Source of the DNA: Polymorphobacter multimanifer
GTDB taxonomy: Bacteria; Pseudomonadota; Alphaproteobacteria; Sphingomonadales; Sphingomonadaceae
Length of the DNA stretch: 64,000 bases
Assembly: GCF_014205635.1 (NCBI RefSeq)
Contig: NZ_JACIIV010000019.1
Span: forward strand, 16,869 to 80,868
Direction: 5' to 3'
Positions 63,579 through 64,000 of this stretch are shown one piece after another. A model generated the notes under the pieces. That model saw nothing but the letters and a program-made list of their open reading frames with translations, was not told the DNA's origin and made no database searches. The first letter of the stretch is position 1. Each line of letters opens with the position of its first letter. The position numbers and the translations under genes are program-made.

Positions 63579-64000
63579 TTAGGTAATTTCGCCCGTATCA
63601 GGGTCGACGGCGGTGGCCTGGTTTTGCTCCGCCCCGGCTTTGCTGGCGGCGGCGCGGCGGCGGCCGGCGGATTCTTTGAGGCGATAGCTGTCGCCGTTCA
63701 TGGTGAGGATGCTGACGTGGTGGGTGAGCCTGTCCAGCAGCGCGCCGGTCAGCCGTTCGGACCCTAACACCTGTGTCCAGTCCTCGAACGGCAGGTTCGA
63801 TGTCACGATCGTCGAGCCGCGTTCATAGCGCTGGGAGAAGGTCTCGAACAGCAGCTCGGCGCCGGTCGGTGACAGCGGGACGTAACCGAGTTCGTCGATG
63901 ATCAGCAGTTTGACAGATGCCAGGTCGCGCTGGAGCTTGAGCAGCCGGCGTTCGTCGCGGGCTTCGAGCAACTGGCTGACCAGCGCGGCGGCGGTGGTGA
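63579..64000 (-). CDS. istB: IS21-family helper ATPase IstB, partial
   Basis: The visible C-terminal 140 or so residues read LLIIDELGYVPLSPTGAELLFETFSQRYERGS, with Walker B IIDELG, then TSNLPFEDW and LTGALLDRLTHHV, all typical of IstB. The frame is open to the window edge, so the N-terminal Walker A is outside. IstB assists the IstA transposase in target capture. Confidence 0.93.
   Translation of the reverse strand, partial: TTAAALVSQLLEARDERRLLKLQRDLASVKLLIIDELGYVPLSPTGAELLFETFSQRYERGSTIVTSNLPFEDWTQVLGSERLTGALLDRLTHHVSILTMNGDSYRLKESAGRRRAAASKAGAEQNQATAVDPDTGEIT

Larger units (their letters stand above)
63446..64000 (-). mobile_element. IS21-family insertion sequence, right part outside the window
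   Basis: The left end starts about 63446 with TGTCAACGGCGG, a TG-ending terminal repeat of IS21 type. It is followed by a GTAAAAnnnGGCCA-like motif, then a palindromic terminator and istB on the minus strand. The element interrupts the methionine gamma-lyase-type gene. istA and the other end lie beyond 64000, so the target duplication cannot be seen. Confidence 0.8.

Overview
The window is very G+C-rich and reads as chromosomal DNA of an alphaproteobacterium, most likely order Sphingomonadales. The pointers are many secreted proteins and lipoproteins, a TonB-dependent receptor, a tonB-exbB-exbD-exbD energy-transducing operon, an intracellular PHB depolymerase, a PhoP/PhoQ-like pair, and dense ATGA/TGATG overlaps between genes. 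The order-level placement is inferred from gene content and was not tested. Both tRNA genes encode their 3' CCA.

Layout. 1-11.4 kb: mostly housekeeping genes: pgsA-moaD-moaE, a nitroreductase, an L,D-transpeptidase-like protein, a large duplicated secreted protein, a GST, uvrC, an ENPP-type lipoprotein, and a pteridine-reductase-like SDR coupled to folB. 11.7-14.2 kb: tonB-exbB-exbD-exbD with hairpins in two gene junctions and a clear terminator. 14.4-26.8 kb: an ABC exporter, phaZ, a small membrane-protein cluster, a CNNM/CBS protein, an ABC-F ATPase, PepSY plus response regulator plus kinase, chorismate mutase, a polyprenyl synthase, an NDUFS4-like subunit and tRNA-Arg(TCT). 26.9-30.6 kb: a three-subunit molybdenum hydroxylase (PaoABC type).

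32-40.5 kb is the most system-like part. It holds a metallo-beta-lactamase hydrolase, a nitronate monooxygenase and a sulfatase on the minus strand. Divergent from them are a DUF4345 membrane protein, a second sulfatase and a TetR regulator, followed by a haloalkane dehalogenase, a DUF1330 protein and a DsbA/HCCA-isomerase-like protein. Two palindromes of identical design (TGGCA-N7-TGCCA), one in the divergent promoter region and one just upstream of the dehalogenase, suggest that one TetR protein controls three operons (nine genes). A formylglycine-generating enzyme, which would activate both Cys-type sulfatases, lies about 5 kb downstream at 42.5-43.4 kb and is predicted to be a lipoprotein.

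40.5-49 kb is rich in envelope proteins: two related lipoproteins (one fused to an OmpA domain), the FGE lipoprotein, an S41 protease lipoprotein, and a TonB-dependent receptor followed by a secreted phosphatase. 48.9-58.5 kb: amidohydrolase, S9 peptidase, BioY, DUF2855, a PHP/CehA-type hydrolase whose 3' end runs into a hairpin repeat, and an MFS transporter coupled to a CoA transferase. 58.6-61.4 kb: lon and an HU-like gene. The right end carries tRNA-Val(CAC), a small phage-like membrane gene, and a methionine gamma-lyase-type gene that is cut by an IS21-family element running out of the window.
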